Positions 51,208 to 60,758 of a stretch of DNA of 64,000 nucleotides are shown piece after piece. Source of the stretch: Deltaproteobacteria bacterium. GTDB lineage: Bacteria > UBA10199 > JACPAL01 > JAHFST01. Under the pieces are notes generated by a model. That model was given only the letters and a program-made list of their open reading frames with translations. It ran no database searches and was not told the DNA's origin. The position numbers and the translations under genes were made by a program. Where the stretch lies: assembly GCA_023265625.1 (NCBI GenBank), contig JAHFST010000013.1, forward strand, positions 1 to 64,000, read 5' to 3'. The stretch's first letter is position 1; every line of letters begins with the position of its first letter.

Positions 51208-51262
51208 TTCCGCCCCCCTGCAACATTTTGAAAAAAACCGCGCCTCTTACCTGAAAAAATAG
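51194..51262 (+). pseudogene. Detached original 5' end of the M20 peptidase gene
   Basis: ATG at 51194 opens [20 protein letters not shown], then Lys-Lys and TAG. The residues from [14 protein letters not shown] are identical to the start of the M20 peptidase encoded from 52576, where they continue with [11 protein letters not shown]. The 43 bp shared (51211-51253 and 52581-52623) are identical. It is the amputated beginning of that gene. Confidence 0.8.
51211..51253. repeat. 43-bp direct repeat, copy 1
   Basis: Identical to 52581-52623. Both copies encode the same N-terminal peptide of the M20 peptidase. Confidence 0.95.
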
Positions 51263-51317
51263 GGGAACGTTGTTGACTAGATCAACTATCTAAGTTTGCT
51301 CAGTCAACAACGTCCCC
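51262..51317. repeat. Inverted repeat with 16-bp arms
   Basis: GGGGAACGTTGTTGACT (51262-51278) and its complement AGTCAACAACGTCCCC (51302-51317) flank about 23 bp. It lies directly after copy 1 of the 43-bp repeat and may mark the end of the inserted segment. The remainder to 51511 holds no convincing gene. Confidence 0.75.
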
Positions 51318-51511
51318 CATTTTGACAAGATTATTGGGGACAGGTATTTACTCAATAGTTCTGGAAGTTTTTTCCACTCTCCTTGCTTGAGGAAAGATTC
51401 TGAAGTGGGTGTCGTAGAACCCAAGGTTGACATATACACTGAGGGGACGAAGTGCGAGATATCCATGAGAGGTTATCGACTGGAAGTTAGAAATGGTGCG
51501 TATTTTTTTAG

Positions 51512-51730
51512 TTATTTCCCAGAAGATTTTTTCAACGATTCTTCAAATGATTTTTTCCGCTCCTGCCGCTCCATTTTGGCCCGTTCATATTCCTTGTCGT
51601 AGAGCTGGGGATCATATCCAGAAGAGTCTCCGTGGATGGGACGGTCCTGGTCGAAGCGGTCCTGCCAAGAACCAGTGGCACAGGCGGGGGAGAGAGTGAG
51701 TAACAAGAGAAGTTGAAGCACACTAAACAT
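51512..51730 (-). CDS. Small secreted or lipid-anchored protein
   Basis: 72 aa. Signal peptide MFSVLQLLLLLTLSPACATG; the cysteine (SPAC) may be lipidated, although the lipobox is weak. The mature part is short, acidic then basic (GYDPQLYDKEYERAKMERQERKKSFEESLKKSSGK), probably helical. Not recognised. It lies within the segment that separates the two halves of the M20 gene start. A relic of a similar gene is at 49399. Confidence 0.6.
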   Translation of the reverse strand: MFSVLQLLLLLTLSPACATGSWQDRFDQDRPIHGDSSGYDPQLYDKEYERAKMERQERKKSFEESLKKSSGK

Positions 51731-51790
51731 GAATGGCCTATAACAAGTGGAACGGTAGTGAGGAAAGGGAATTTTTTTAGGGAATAAAGC

Positions 51791-52126
51791 TCATGGCGAC
51801 GCCATCGAGCCCGCACGTACTGTACTCCCAGAATCTCCATAATCGTGAACCAGGATGGCGTCTGAGCAATCCGCATTGGGACTTACGTACAGGGCAAACA
51901 ACTTAATTGTCAGTGACGATGGCGCTCCAGCCCCACCCACAGGGGGTGTGGTGGCCGATTTGAGAGCCAAACCTTGAGTGAGTGCGGACAAGCTCGTTGA
52001 GGAGCCCAGGACCGTGAGAGTTCCAGACGTGTTCTGGCTCGCAGTATTGCAACCGCAGAGTCCTAAAAAAAGGACAAAGGTAAGGCCTAAAAACCAAGAT
52101 ACTCTCGTTGTTTGACTTGAAAACAT
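51791..52126 (-). CDS. Lipoprotein, possibly truncated
   Basis: 111 aa. Signal peptide with lipobox GLCGC, followed by SQNTSGTLTVLGSSTSLSAL and SLTIKLFALYVSPNADCSDAILVHDYGD. The mature domain stops abruptly after ADC, where a longer beta-domain would be expected, so a frameshift or truncation is likely. Upstream (about 52147-52161 on the minus strand) GAATAGAGATACATT resembles the AATAGATACG motif of the TIGR02147-linked lipoproteins. Confidence 0.65.
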   Translation of the reverse strand: MFSSQTTRVSWFLGLTFVLFLGLCGCNTASQNTSGTLTVLGSSTSLSALTQGLALKSATTPPVGGAGAPSSLTIKLFALYVSPNADCSDAILVHDYGDSGSTVRAGSMASP

Positions 52127-52273
52127 GGGATTCTCCTGCAGGCGAATGTATCTCTATTCAAGAGATCCGCAACGGCTTTTATTGAAATAAACATGAGTGC
52201 TTTTTTAAATTTTTTTTAAATTTTCCCCTAGACAAGAGGGAAAAAATTAATAAAATATTCACTCATAGCGAGT

Positions 52274-52579
52274 ATGCGGTTAATTTCTTGGCCAAATGAA
52301 TCGAGCTTTGATCTTTCCGTTCCCAATGCTCAAATGCTTGCCGATGGATATGGGGTCCAGGCCTTTCCTATCCCGCCGAAGGGTCTGCCATGTTCTGTCA
52401 CCAGTAAAAGTGAGGAGTCTCTGTGGCTGCTGCGAGGCCAATTGGCTGTGAAGGGGGATGCGGGGTCATTCACCTTAAATCCTGGGGATCGTCTGTTGAT
52501 CCCGCCCAACACACAATATGAGGTGGCGTGTCTCAGCGAGATTGGTGCCTATTACCTTTTGGGACGAAAGCCGGGTTGA
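52274..52579 (+). CDS. Small cupin-domain protein
   Basis: 101-aa single cupin. [35 protein letters not shown] is the conserved cupin core. The usual metal-binding histidines of motif 1 are absent. It begins with ATG 52274 and ends with TGA overlapping the TTG start of the M20 peptidase (TTGA), so it is now coupled to that gene. It is located where the amputated 5' end of the M20 gene was replaced. Confidence 0.8.
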   Translation: MRLISWPNESSFDLSVPNAQMLADGYGVQAFPIPPKGLPCSVTSKSEESLWLLRGQLAVKGDAGSFTLNPGDRLLIPPNTQYEVACLSEIGAYYLLGRKPG

Positions 52580-53958
52580 TCGCCCCCCTGCAACATTTTG
52601 AAAAAAACCGCGCCTCTTACCTGGAGGATTTAAAGGAGCTGGTTCGCATCCCGAGTGTCTCCTTCCCCGGGTTTTCCCCAGAAATTGTGAGGGAGAGTGC
52701 CAGGCACGTGTCCAACCTCTTGAAAAATAGGGGGTTTGAAAAGGTGCAACTCTTGGAGATCGAAGGATCTCATCCGGCGGTGTTTGGTGAGATTTGTCAA
52801 ACGCCCGGGGCTCCGACACTCCTGCTGTATGCCCATCATGATGTCCAACCGGCCGGCGAGGAAGTGGCCTGGCAGTCGTCGCCCTTTGAACCAACCGAAC
52901 GAAACGGCCGTCTCTATGGGCGCGGCACCGCCGATGATAAGGCGGGGATCATCGTCCATACCTCGGCGGTGGATGCCTGGCTCCGTGGGAGTGGGAGGCT
53001 TCCCATCAATGTGAAGATCATTGTGGAAGGGGAGGAAGAGACGGGGAGTGAGCACCTGGGACAATTTTTGAAAAAATATCGCAGCCTCCTGGATGCCGAC
53101 GTGATGGTCCTGACCGACACTGCCAATTTTGACGTCGGGGTGCCCTCGATCACCACGGCACTGCGCGGCCTGGTGGCCGTCGACGTGGAAGTCCGTGCGT
53201 TGGAGCATGCCCTCCACTCGGGGATGTGGGGCGGGACGATCCCTGACCCGGTGATGGCCTTGTCCAAGATGTTGGCCTCGCTGGTTGATGCAAAAGGGGA
53301 GATCGCCATCCCCGGGATCTTGGAACAGGTCCGCCCCCTGACAAAAGATGAGGAGAAAAATTTTGCCGCTCTTCCGATGACGCGCGAAGAATTTCGAAAA
53401 CAATCAGGGCTGCTTCCCGGCCTGACGATGCTGGGTGGTGCCCGGGACCCCTTCCAAATCACCTGGCGTCGTCCTTCGCTCAGCATCAACGCGATCCAGG
53501 CCTCGAGCCGTCGTGATGCCCGCAACATTCTCTGTGATACCGCCTGGGCCCGGGTCGGGATCCGGATCGTCCCCGATATGGATCCGGCAAAGACGCGCGA
53601 TCTCTTGATCAATCACCTGAAGCAAGTCGCCCCCTGGGGGATTCAGGTCTCATGCAAGACGGAGGCCTGTTCCGGCTGGTGGCACACACCGACCGATCAC
53701 CCCGCCTTCCAAGCCGCGTTCCGGGCCCTCCAGGAAGGCTATGGCCGCGAGGCCGTGGCCGTCGGGTGTGGCGGGTCGATCCCATTTGTGGAACCCTTCG
53801 CCCGAGAACTAGGCGGAGTCCCGGCCCTGTTGATCGGCGTCGAAGACCCCTACACCAACGCCCATGCGGAGAATGAGAGCCTGCATCTGGGTGATTGGGC
53901 AAAGGCGGTCCGATCGATGATCCGGCTCTACCAAGAGCTGGCCGATCTCAAACGGTAA
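52576..53958 (+). CDS. M20-family dipeptidase with a substituted start
   Basis: About 460 aa. Motifs: YAHHDVQPA (His, Asp), [10 protein letters not shown] (bridging Asp), [10 protein letters not shown] (catalytic Glu-Glu), a C-terminal [10 protein letters not shown], and [10 protein letters not shown] typical of the CNDP/PepV-like branch. Start TTG 52576 lies in the cupin stop codon. The ancestral start was probably the ATG now stranded at 51194. Only residues before APLQHFE differ, so the enzyme should be intact. Expression may now depend on the cupin gene. Confidence 0.9.
   Translation: MIAPLQHFEKNRASYLEDLKELVRIPSVSFPGFSPEIVRESARHVSNLLKNRGFEKVQLLEIEGSHPAVFGEICQTPGAPTLLLYAHHDVQPAGEEVAWQSSPFEPTERNGRLYGRGTADDKAGIIVHTSAVDAWLRGSGRLPINVKIIVEGEEETGSEHLGQFLKKYRSLLDADVMVLTDTANFDVGVPSITTALRGLVAVDVEVRALEHALHSGMWGGTIPDPVMALSKMLASLVDAKGEIAIPGILEQVRPLTKDEEKNFAALPMTREEFRKQSGLLPGLTMLGGARDPFQITWRRPSLSINAIQASSRRDARNILCDTAWARVGIRIVPDMDPAKTRDLLINHLKQVAPWGIQVSCKTEACSGWWHTPTDHPAFQAAFRALQEGYGREAVAVGCGGSIPFVEPFARELGGVPALLIGVEDPYTNAHAENESLHLGDWAKAVRSMIRLYQELADLKR
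52581..52623. repeat. 43-bp direct repeat, copy 2
   Basis: Identical to 51211-51253; encodes the beginning of the M20 peptidase. Confidence 0.95.
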
Positions 53959-54043
53959 AAAGCATTAAAAATATCTCATCAAATCCAAGCAACTTCTTGC
54001 CCTCCGTGACGAAAGCATGTTGTTCATCAAGCAAGGAGCTTTT

Positions 54044-54916
54044 ATGAGCTTTGAGGTTCGAGGGGGTTTTGTGTGTTTTAGTCCGGCGCAGCGGTTGCAG
54101 CCGCTGCTGGGTGGGGACATTGCCGAGCCTCAATCGGCCTTCGCCCTACGGGCCCACCTTTGTCGAGAGTTGAGTCATATCACGCGACAGATTACTCAAT
54201 CCGATGGCCAGATCGATCTCCCCAAAATGGTTCAAGCGCTCAGCTCCATTTACAATGGGATAAATCCTATTTTAGATCGTTTTGGCGTACCGAAGAGTGG
54301 GGACATCCGTGAGGCGGAGGAAAAATCTCATCGGCGAGATCAGGACAATCTGACTTCGGTAGAGGAAGGTGATCTTGCCAAAAAGCATCTCTATGAAACC
54401 AGACTACGACTTTCTTCCACAATGATCCGGGATTTTGCGCAGATGATTGATAGGCGAGACCCAGAAACAAATCCTGCCACCCTCTGGAATGCCTGGGTCC
54501 GCTTCCTCCCCGCGTTTCCCATCGTGCTTGATTGGTCGGTCGTGGAGACGGACCTTTCCTTGAAAGATTTGTCCGATGAGATCATCTGTGGATTGCAACT
54601 TCTACTTCCTGGAGAGAGACTCTGGGTGCTGCTGCCTGCTCATGGATTGGTCGTGGGAGATGTCCATAGAGCTGCTGGAGCCAGTGGCGCCATCGCCAAA
54701 ACACTCAGTCAAACAGGTCCGGTTAAAAAATCATTTGATACGATTGCGATGGGTGCCCTTGTCCTGTTGAAGGCGAAGGTCAAAACACTTTCAGGTATCC
54801 TCCTCCCTGATGGGTCAAGCCGCGAAATAGGTTTCCTAACCCCGGACCACGCTCAACAAAGATCTTTTGGCATCCAAGAGCACAAGACCCCCGTGGAATT
54901 CAAATTTCTTTCCTAA
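54044..54916 (+). CDS. Unknown 290-aa protein
   Basis: Not recognised. Begins at ATG 54044 after aaggag. Helical N-terminal half with charged stretches (REAEEKSHRRDQDNLTSVEEGDLAKKHL), C-terminal half with more beta character (GERLWVLLPAHGLVVGDVHRAAG). No signal or membrane segment. It stands alone between the M20 gene and the glnK terminator. The N-terminus (FEVRGGFVCFSPAQRLQPLLGG) is hydrophobic but not a signal. Confidence 0.75.
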   Translation: MSFEVRGGFVCFSPAQRLQPLLGGDIAEPQSAFALRAHLCRELSHITRQITQSDGQIDLPKMVQALSSIYNGINPILDRFGVPKSGDIREAEEKSHRRDQDNLTSVEEGDLAKKHLYETRLRLSSTMIRDFAQMIDRRDPETNPATLWNAWVRFLPAFPIVLDWSVVETDLSLKDLSDEIICGLQLLLPGERLWVLLPAHGLVVGDVHRAAGASGAIAKTLSQTGPVKKSFDTIAMGALVLLKAKVKTLSGILLPDGSSREIGFLTPDHAQQRSFGIQEHKTPVEFKFLS

Positions 54917-54930
54917 CTGATTTTTCGGAA

Positions 54931-54971
54931 AGAAAAAAGGCCCGGACCCCGCATTGCGCAGGATCCGGGCC
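54931..54971 (-). terminator. Terminator of the amt-glnK operon
   Basis: Stem ggcccgga/tccgggcc with an inner gc pairing, followed on the minus strand by TTTTTT. Located 23 bp after the glnK stop. Confidence 0.88.
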
Positions 54972-54994
54972 CGATATTCTTGGACAAGCGGTCG

Positions 54995-55336
<342 letters not shown>

Positions 55337-55355
55337 TTATTGCCTCCGTCCTTGA

Positions 55356-56921
55356 TTAATGTTGACCGCTCTTGAGGTGAAACTCCGGGTAGCCATGGAT
55401 GCCGATCTCAGGGATATCCAACCCTTCGATCTGGTCTTCATCGGAACTGCGGAGTGGGGTGATCATATTGATAATTTTGAACATAATGTAACTGGCAATA
55501 CCGATGTAGACAAAGTTGGCCAACACACCAATGCATTGTGCCACAAATTGGGAGGAATCGCCATAGAAGAGTCCTTTGACCGTTCCCGCGACACCATTCC
55601 ACCCATCGCCATAGGTACCATCGGCAAAGAGCCCCAACGAGAGTACGCCCCACGCCCCATTGACACCATGGACCGCAATGGCCCCGACTGGGTCATCGAG
55701 CTTGAGGGTTCTTTCCACGAAGTAAACCGACCAGATGACCAAGACGCCGGCGATGGCCCCGATAAGGACAGCAGAAAGGCTGTTCACGAAGGCACAAGGA
55801 GCGGTGATGGCCACAAGACCGGCCAACATCCCGTTACAAGCCATACTGATGTCCGGCTTGCCCACGGTGAGCCACATATAGACGATAGAAGCAAACGCCC
55901 CAGCGGCCCCTGCCAACATCGTGTTGGTGGCGACGACGCCGATCCGGAGATCGGTGCCGGCCAAGGTGCTGCCAGGGTTAAATCCAAACCAACCGAAGCA
56001 GAGGATGAAGGTACCAATGACCGCCATTGGGATATGATGGCCCGGAATGGCATTTGGCTTGCCGTCCGCATTGAATTTTCCAACCCGAGGCCCAATCAAC
56101 TTGGATCCGACTAAGGCGATTACACCACCGGTCAAATGAACAACGGAGGAACCGGCAAAATCGACGTGCCCATGTCCCAGTCCAAAATTGGATCCCAAGG
56201 TAGCCAGCCATCCACCACCCCATACCCAGCAACCATAAACGGGGTACAAAATGATGGCAACCAAGAGTCCGTAAATCATGAAGGACGGAAAACGCCAACG
56301 TTCTGCCATCGCCCCTGTGGGGATAGTGGCGGTTGTATCCATGAACACCATTTGGAAAAGAAACATGGTGTAGATGGAGGTGGCGTAACTATCTCCGGAG
56401 AGGAAGAACCCCTTCCAGCCCAAGATATTCATGGTCTTGCCAAAGACGCTGATCGAAATGGCATGATCGAGGATTGGCTCGCCGCCTAGGGTGGCCAAGC
56501 CACCGACGCCGCCAAACATAATGGCAAACCCGGCGATCCAAAAACCCAGCATCCCCAAGGGATAGACCATAAAGTTCATCGCCATGGTGTGCGAGACGTT
56601 TTTGGCGCGAGTAAATCCCGTTTCAACCATTGCGAACCCGGCTTGCATGAACATGACCAAGAAACCTGTGATCAAGGTCCAGACAAAGTTGATGGAGATC
56701 TTGTTGTGTCCGACCTGAATGGCGACTTCTTCCAGGGTCGGTTGTCCCGCTACCTTTGCGGCAACATCGGCTGCTGTGCCAAGCGAGGCGCCGGTTGGAT
56801 CACCAGCGGTCGCGTGAGCCGTCAAGATGGGGAAACCCCACATGACGGTAAGTGCGAGGAGAAGGGCGATCGCATAACGAGATCGTCTCCTTCCCGAAAC
56901 TGCCCAGATTTTTTTGAACAT
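55356..56921 (-). CDS. amt: Ammonium transporter
   Basis: 521 aa. Signal-like N-terminus (MFKKIWAVSGRRRSRYAIALLLALT...AHA), then 11 membrane segments of the Amt/Rh fold. The twin channel histidines are present (FAGSSVVHLTGG and AVHGVNGAWG), as are the gate phenylalanines. C-terminal cytosolic tail GLDIPEIGIHGYPEF binds PII. The ATG at 56921 follows aaaggagggttc. Upstream lies a sigma-54 promoter, so induction by nitrogen limitation is expected. Confidence 0.95.
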   Translation of the reverse strand: MFKKIWAVSGRRRSRYAIALLLALTVMWGFPILTAHATAGDPTGASLGTAADVAAKVAGQPTLEEVAIQVGHNKISINFVWTLITGFLVMFMQAGFAMVETGFTRAKNVSHTMAMNFMVYPLGMLGFWIAGFAIMFGGVGGLATLGGEPILDHAISISVFGKTMNILGWKGFFLSGDSYATSIYTMFLFQMVFMDTTATIPTGAMAERWRFPSFMIYGLLVAIILYPVYGCWVWGGGWLATLGSNFGLGHGHVDFAGSSVVHLTGGVIALVGSKLIGPRVGKFNADGKPNAIPGHHIPMAVIGTFILCFGWFGFNPGSTLAGTDLRIGVVATNTMLAGAAGAFASIVYMWLTVGKPDISMACNGMLAGLVAITAPCAFVNSLSAVLIGAIAGVLVIWSVYFVERTLKLDDPVGAIAVHGVNGAWGVLSLGLFADGTYGDGWNGVAGTVKGLFYGDSSQFVAQCIGVLANFVYIGIASYIMFKIINMITPLRSSDEDQIEGLDIPEIGIHGYPEFHLKSGQH

Positions 56922-57001
56922 GAACCCTCCTTTGGGTAAAAATGAAAGTTGAAATAGTAGGGACCAAAACGACATAGCCCTAGCCCACGGCCGGGAGATA
57001 A

Positions 57002-57016
57002 GCAACTATCGTGCCA
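57002..57016 (-). promoter_or_regulatory. Sigma-54 promoter of amt-glnK
   Basis: Minus-strand TGGCACGATAGTTGC matches the -24/-12 consensus TGGCAC-N5-TTGC exactly. It is about 80 bp upstream of the amt start. Confidence 0.88.
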
Positions 57017-57189
57017 TCAGGCGGTATATTCTAACTATTTGAAATGTTTTAACTTATTTTATATATAGGCGCTCACCTGGAGTATGAATATTAAGCAATG
57101 CCTTAAATTTGGGCACTCTGTGGATAATCTGAAGATCAACAAAATAGGGTGGACATTGCCCTAGGTGTCCTATTTAATTACAACTTACC

Positions 57190-59088
57190 GTGCCCGTCTC
57201 CTATCAAGATCAATTTAAACAAGCCCTGACCACTGTCGCGCAAGCGAACCAACGTTGGGGTTATACCCCCGAACCGGGGACCGAGCTCTCATCATTACGT
57301 CCGTTGCTGGCTCGCGAACTCAGTCGGCAGTGGGGGGCGGAGCTGGCGGCCTCACTGCTTTTTATTGGTCCGCATTATCTTGTCTTATTGGATGGGATCT
57401 TACGTCTCTCCGTGGGTGATGGGAACTCGGTGCTCGTACTTGGCAGCAAACAAAATGCCGAGCTCAAGGTCATTCAACAGGTACGCTCGTTGGTGGTGGA
57501 ACACCTCGCCGTTGATTCGGATCTTTGGCAACGCCACCTCTCGGAAAATCCCCCCAATCTTTTGGTGGTTTCCCCCTTCCACGAATTGGCCTTGGATCTG
57601 CCCAAAATTCAGTGGTTGTTGGGGTTCATCGATCAGAATGGCATTTCCCTCATTATCATTGAACCTAATCCCGCCGATCATCCCGATAAAATTCAACCCC
57701 TCATGACGGCGCTCAGTCAGTATCCACAAGTCTTGGAACATGTGACGATCCTTCAGCCCCTCGAACAAAGCTTTCATGTCCCGCATTTTCCGCTGGGAGT
57801 CGCCCTCATTGCCAATCCCTTGCTCTTTTCGGCGTTACAACAGATGGCCGATGAAACGTATTCGCGAACGTCCACTTTGATCCAACAGGTTTATCAAAAA
57901 TTTCTCCAGGATCAGCCCCACGAAGGGGAGGATGTGTCGCCGAAAATCTCCATCTTCCCTTGTTCAGAACCGCTGACCGATTTGTTTCTCAAGCCGGTGG
58001 GACATCCCGATCCGATTGACATGAGTTTTGGCGAATCGGAATGGATCCCTCCGGTGGCGTGGTCGGACGTGTTTACCGGGGCTGTTGAAAAAAATGGGGC
58101 CGAAGATTTGGCCACGCGCCAGTGTGTGGTGGGTTATTTGCGCGAGAGCCGCGGGGCGCACTTTCAACCCGAACAGGTTTTGCTTGGGGTCGGTGTGCAG
58201 GCCCTGATCATTGCCAGCCTCCGGGCGATTCGGCAACTCAAAGGGGTGAGTGAGTTAGAGGTGATCGTGCCAAAGCCAAGTTATGGGCTCTTTTATGACA
58301 CGGTGACCGCCGCAGGGGCCCACTTAGTCGAGGTGATGACGACGCCGGAACAGCGCTTTTTGTTGCAAGCGGAGCAAATTCAGCCCTTGGGAGGTGAGAC
58401 CCTCTTGCTCAATATCCCAACCAACCCCGCCGGACAGTACTACTCGGCGCAGCAGTTAGCGGCCTTGGGAAAATTGTTGGAGACATCCGGAGGGTATCTC
58501 CTGATGGACGAGGTGTTTGGCACCCTCTCTTTAGATGATAAGCCCGCGGTGAGTCTGGCCGCTCTTCCTCTGGCACAAGATAAGGCCTCGCATGTGATCA
58601 TTTTTGGCGGGATCTCCAAGGAATTCGCGGTGGGAGGACTACGGCTCGGGTTTGTCGCGTCGCATAATGCCCAGCTGTTACGCTTGATTGAGAAAAACTT
58701 GCTGATGTCCCCCGACCCTTGGGCCCTTAGGGCGGCGCGCCATTTGTTTGGTCACTGGGGGGAGCTGATCCAGGGGCATCGAGCCTACCTAAAACCTCGT
58801 GCCGCACAACTGAGTCACCTGTTTCTGAAATGGCAGCTGCCATTTCCAGAGGTGGAAGGCGGGTATGCCTTATTTGTGAATTTAAGTTCCTTGTATGGCA
58901 AGCGCATGAAGGGGGATCTCATCGATCGTGACAATCTTCATGATGTGCTCCTGACCCACGCCGGAATTAAAATTAAATCGGATCGTTGGGCCAGGGTTCC
59001 AGGATATTATCGGTTTGTCTTTGCCATCGATCGTCTGGCAGAGGCGGTGGGGCGTTTAGATCAATTTTTTGCGGCCATTCAGACGTAG
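57190..59088 (+). CDS. PLP-dependent aminotransferase with an extra N-terminal domain
   Basis: 632 aa, about 230 longer than a class I/II aminotransferase. Residues from about 275 carry the catalytic domain: NIPTNPAGQYY (Asn-Pro), LLMDEVFG (PLP Asp at 440) and FGGISKEFAVGGLRLGF with the Schiff-base lysine at 477. Residues 1-240 look like a degenerate aminotransferase-like half (PGTELSSLRPLLARELS, VLVLGSKQNAELKVIQ, IIIEPNP) with no lysine motif. Start GTG 57190 has no clear ribosome-binding site. The substrate is unknown. Confidence 0.82.
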   Translation: MPVSYQDQFKQALTTVAQANQRWGYTPEPGTELSSLRPLLARELSRQWGAELAASLLFIGPHYLVLLDGILRLSVGDGNSVLVLGSKQNAELKVIQQVRSLVVEHLAVDSDLWQRHLSENPPNLLVVSPFHELALDLPKIQWLLGFIDQNGISLIIIEPNPADHPDKIQPLMTALSQYPQVLEHVTILQPLEQSFHVPHFPLGVALIANPLLFSALQQMADETYSRTSTLIQQVYQKFLQDQPHEGEDVSPKISIFPCSEPLTDLFLKPVGHPDPIDMSFGESEWIPPVAWSDVFTGAVEKNGAEDLATRQCVVGYLRESRGAHFQPEQVLLGVGVQALIIASLRAIRQLKGVSELEVIVPKPSYGLFYDTVTAAGAHLVEVMTTPEQRFLLQAEQIQPLGGETLLLNIPTNPAGQYYSAQQLAALGKLLETSGGYLLMDEVFGTLSLDDKPAVSLAALPLAQDKASHVIIFGGISKEFAVGGLRLGFVASHNAQLLRLIEKNLLMSPDPWALRAARHLFGHWGELIQGHRAYLKPRAAQLSHLFLKWQLPFPEVEGGYALFVNLSSLYGKRMKGDLIDRDNLHDVLLTHAGIKIKSDRWARVPGYYRFVFAIDRLAEAVGRLDQFFAAIQT

Positions 59089-59318
59089 TAATTGACGAGG
59101 TAATGGGCCCAGTTCCCATTGAACTTCATGGCCCTTTGATACAAATTCCAAGGATAGGGTCCTTCGAGCTCTGTATCTTGATATTCCTGATATTCTTGCC
59201 ACTCGGCATCCACAATCGTCTGCTTCGTGAAGGTTGCCGATTTTGTCTTTTTTGGGACAAGCCTTCGGGTGAGTGAGGGGATGGGGGGGAGGATGCGTTG
59301 AGGGATGAGTGCCAGCAT
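59079..59318 (-). CDS. Small hypothetical protein
   Basis: 79 aa from ATG 59318 (ggggggcaac upstream). Basic N-terminus (LTRRLVPKKTKSATF), then an acidic-aromatic segment (EWQEYQEYQDTELEGPYPWNLYQ) and NGNWAHYLVNYYV at the end. The composition is protein-like. It overlaps the convergent aminotransferase gene by 10 bp. Not recognised; plausible but unproven. Confidence 0.5.
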   Translation of the reverse strand: MLALIPQRILPPIPSLTRRLVPKKTKSATFTKQTIVDAEWQEYQEYQDTELEGPYPWNLYQRAMKFNGNWAHYLVNYYV

Positions 59319-59375
59319 AATGTTGCCCCCCCATCTCTCTAAACGGCACTGGGGCAAAAAAAAGAAGGCAATTTA

Positions 59376-60653
59376 TCAGCGGCGCGGGTCAGAGGTCAGA
59401 AATTCAATAATTTCATCCCGATGGGAGGCGGCATCATCGTAGCCTAATTCGAGGAGTTTATGGATATAGCTGGGCATGAACGCCAGGTAACTTAGGATGT
59501 CGACCCCGGCAGCCGGGTCAATATCGAGCAGGCGGAGCAGGAGTTTTTCAAAAACATTGAAGGAATTGTTGGACGATTTTTCGTCCTGATAACATTCCGA
59601 AAAGAGTCCGCTGACATCGCGCGAGGGGAACATCTTAAAAACCTCGATGCGGGAAAGACCACGATTGGCGATGTCACCTTTAATGCCCTCGCGGGTGAGC
59701 ATGGAATTAATTTTATCGAGATAATCGGCCCCGTAGACCTTTTCACTCCATTGGACGAGTCGATTAATGCGGGTCAGTTGATCGATGTCATATTGGATCC
59801 GGTCCAAAAACAGGGCGTTCATCACCAATCCGACCAATTGACCGAGGGTGGGATGTTGATTGGCCGGGGAGGAATACAATAGCTGCTCGCCCTGTTCATA
59901 GCGGTGATGCAACCCCAGGATCATGATTTTATCGGCGCCCAGCTGGATGGCTGGAGACATGGGCGTGTTGAGCTTCAACCCCCCATCGGTGTAATAAACA
60001 TTGTTGACCATGACCGGGGGAAAAATAATGGGGATGGCGGCCGAGGCGGCGGCGTGCATGGCGGTCAACTCCACGAAGCGATGCAGGTATTCTCCGGTGT
60101 ATTCCACGTCGGCCCGTTTTTGGACAAACAGCTCCATGTGACCCGTGGCCACGTTGGTGGCGGTCAACGAGACGGCGGCCAAGATTTTTTTCTTGAGGTT
60201 TTTTTCGATATTGTAAAAGGGCACCATGGATTCGATAAATGCCGGGAGCGGCGAGCTGTCTAAAAACCCCCGAAAATGGGCCTCGGCGGTCTTGCGCTGA
60301 GTTGGCTTGAAAGGATTTATTTTTAATAAATTGGAAGAAATGCCCTTGGTGGTGCGGCCGAGGAGCTCCCCCATGGCGGCCAGGTTTCTTTTGTAAATTT
60401 GGTCCTGTTTGAGATCCTTCCACAGCTTGTAGATCATTTTACCCTGGTCTTTAGGGCTATGGGCCAGGGCCGCCATCAGGCAGATGTTGATGGCCCCGAC
60501 GGAGGAACCACAGAGGACATCAAAGGTCCGTTCCCCGCCAAGCTTGGGGGCAATGGCGGTGCGGATGTAATGAATCACCCCCGCCTCGTAAGCGCCTCGA
60601 GCGCCGCCTCCGGAAAGGACTAGGGCTGTGCGATGTGGTCTTTTAGGTGCCAT
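59376..60653 (-). CDS. Patatin-like phospholipase
   Basis: 425 aa. Oxyanion motif SGGGARGAYEAGV, nucleophile elbow GSSVG with S51, and catalytic aspartate in YTDGGLKLN (DGG) make the patatin Ser-Asp dyad. The long helical C-terminal part resembles bacterial RssA/patatin proteins. Start ATG 60653. No signal peptide, so a cytosolic or membrane-associated lipase. A terminator-like hairpin lies just upstream and belongs to the next gene on the minus strand. Confidence 0.92.
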   Translation of the reverse strand: MAPKRPHRTALVLSGGGARGAYEAGVIHYIRTAIAPKLGGERTFDVLCGSSVGAINICLMAALAHSPKDQGKMIYKLWKDLKQDQIYKRNLAAMGELLGRTTKGISSNLLKINPFKPTQRKTAEAHFRGFLDSSPLPAFIESMVPFYNIEKNLKKKILAAVSLTATNVATGHMELFVQKRADVEYTGEYLHRFVELTAMHAAASAAIPIIFPPVMVNNVYYTDGGLKLNTPMSPAIQLGADKIMILGLHHRYEQGEQLLYSSPANQHPTLGQLVGLVMNALFLDRIQYDIDQLTRINRLVQWSEKVYGADYLDKINSMLTREGIKGDIANRGLSRIEVFKMFPSRDVSGLFSECYQDEKSSNNSFNVFEKLLLRLLDIDPAAGVDILSYLAFMPSYIHKLLELGYDDAASHRDEIIEFLTSDPRR

Positions 60654-60696
60654 GGCAAGACTTACAGCTTTACCATACTTTTATGGAATTTCCCAA

Positions 60697-60730
60697 ATAA
60701 AAACGGCCACCCCTGGGGGGGTGGCCGTTT
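60697..60730 (-). terminator. Rho-independent terminator
   Basis: Stem cggccac/gtggccg within a longer C/G stem, flanked by A- and T-runs. It ends the Lys/Ala-rich gene at 60759. Confidence 0.85.
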
Positions 60731-60758
60731 TAGCGTCTCGACAAAAGACCTTAATTCA

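Noticed and set aside
51387-51602. Plus-strand ORF of 71 codons after the inverted repeat
   Set aside because: It overlaps the better-supported small secreted protein gene on the other strand and has no ribosome-binding site or motif.
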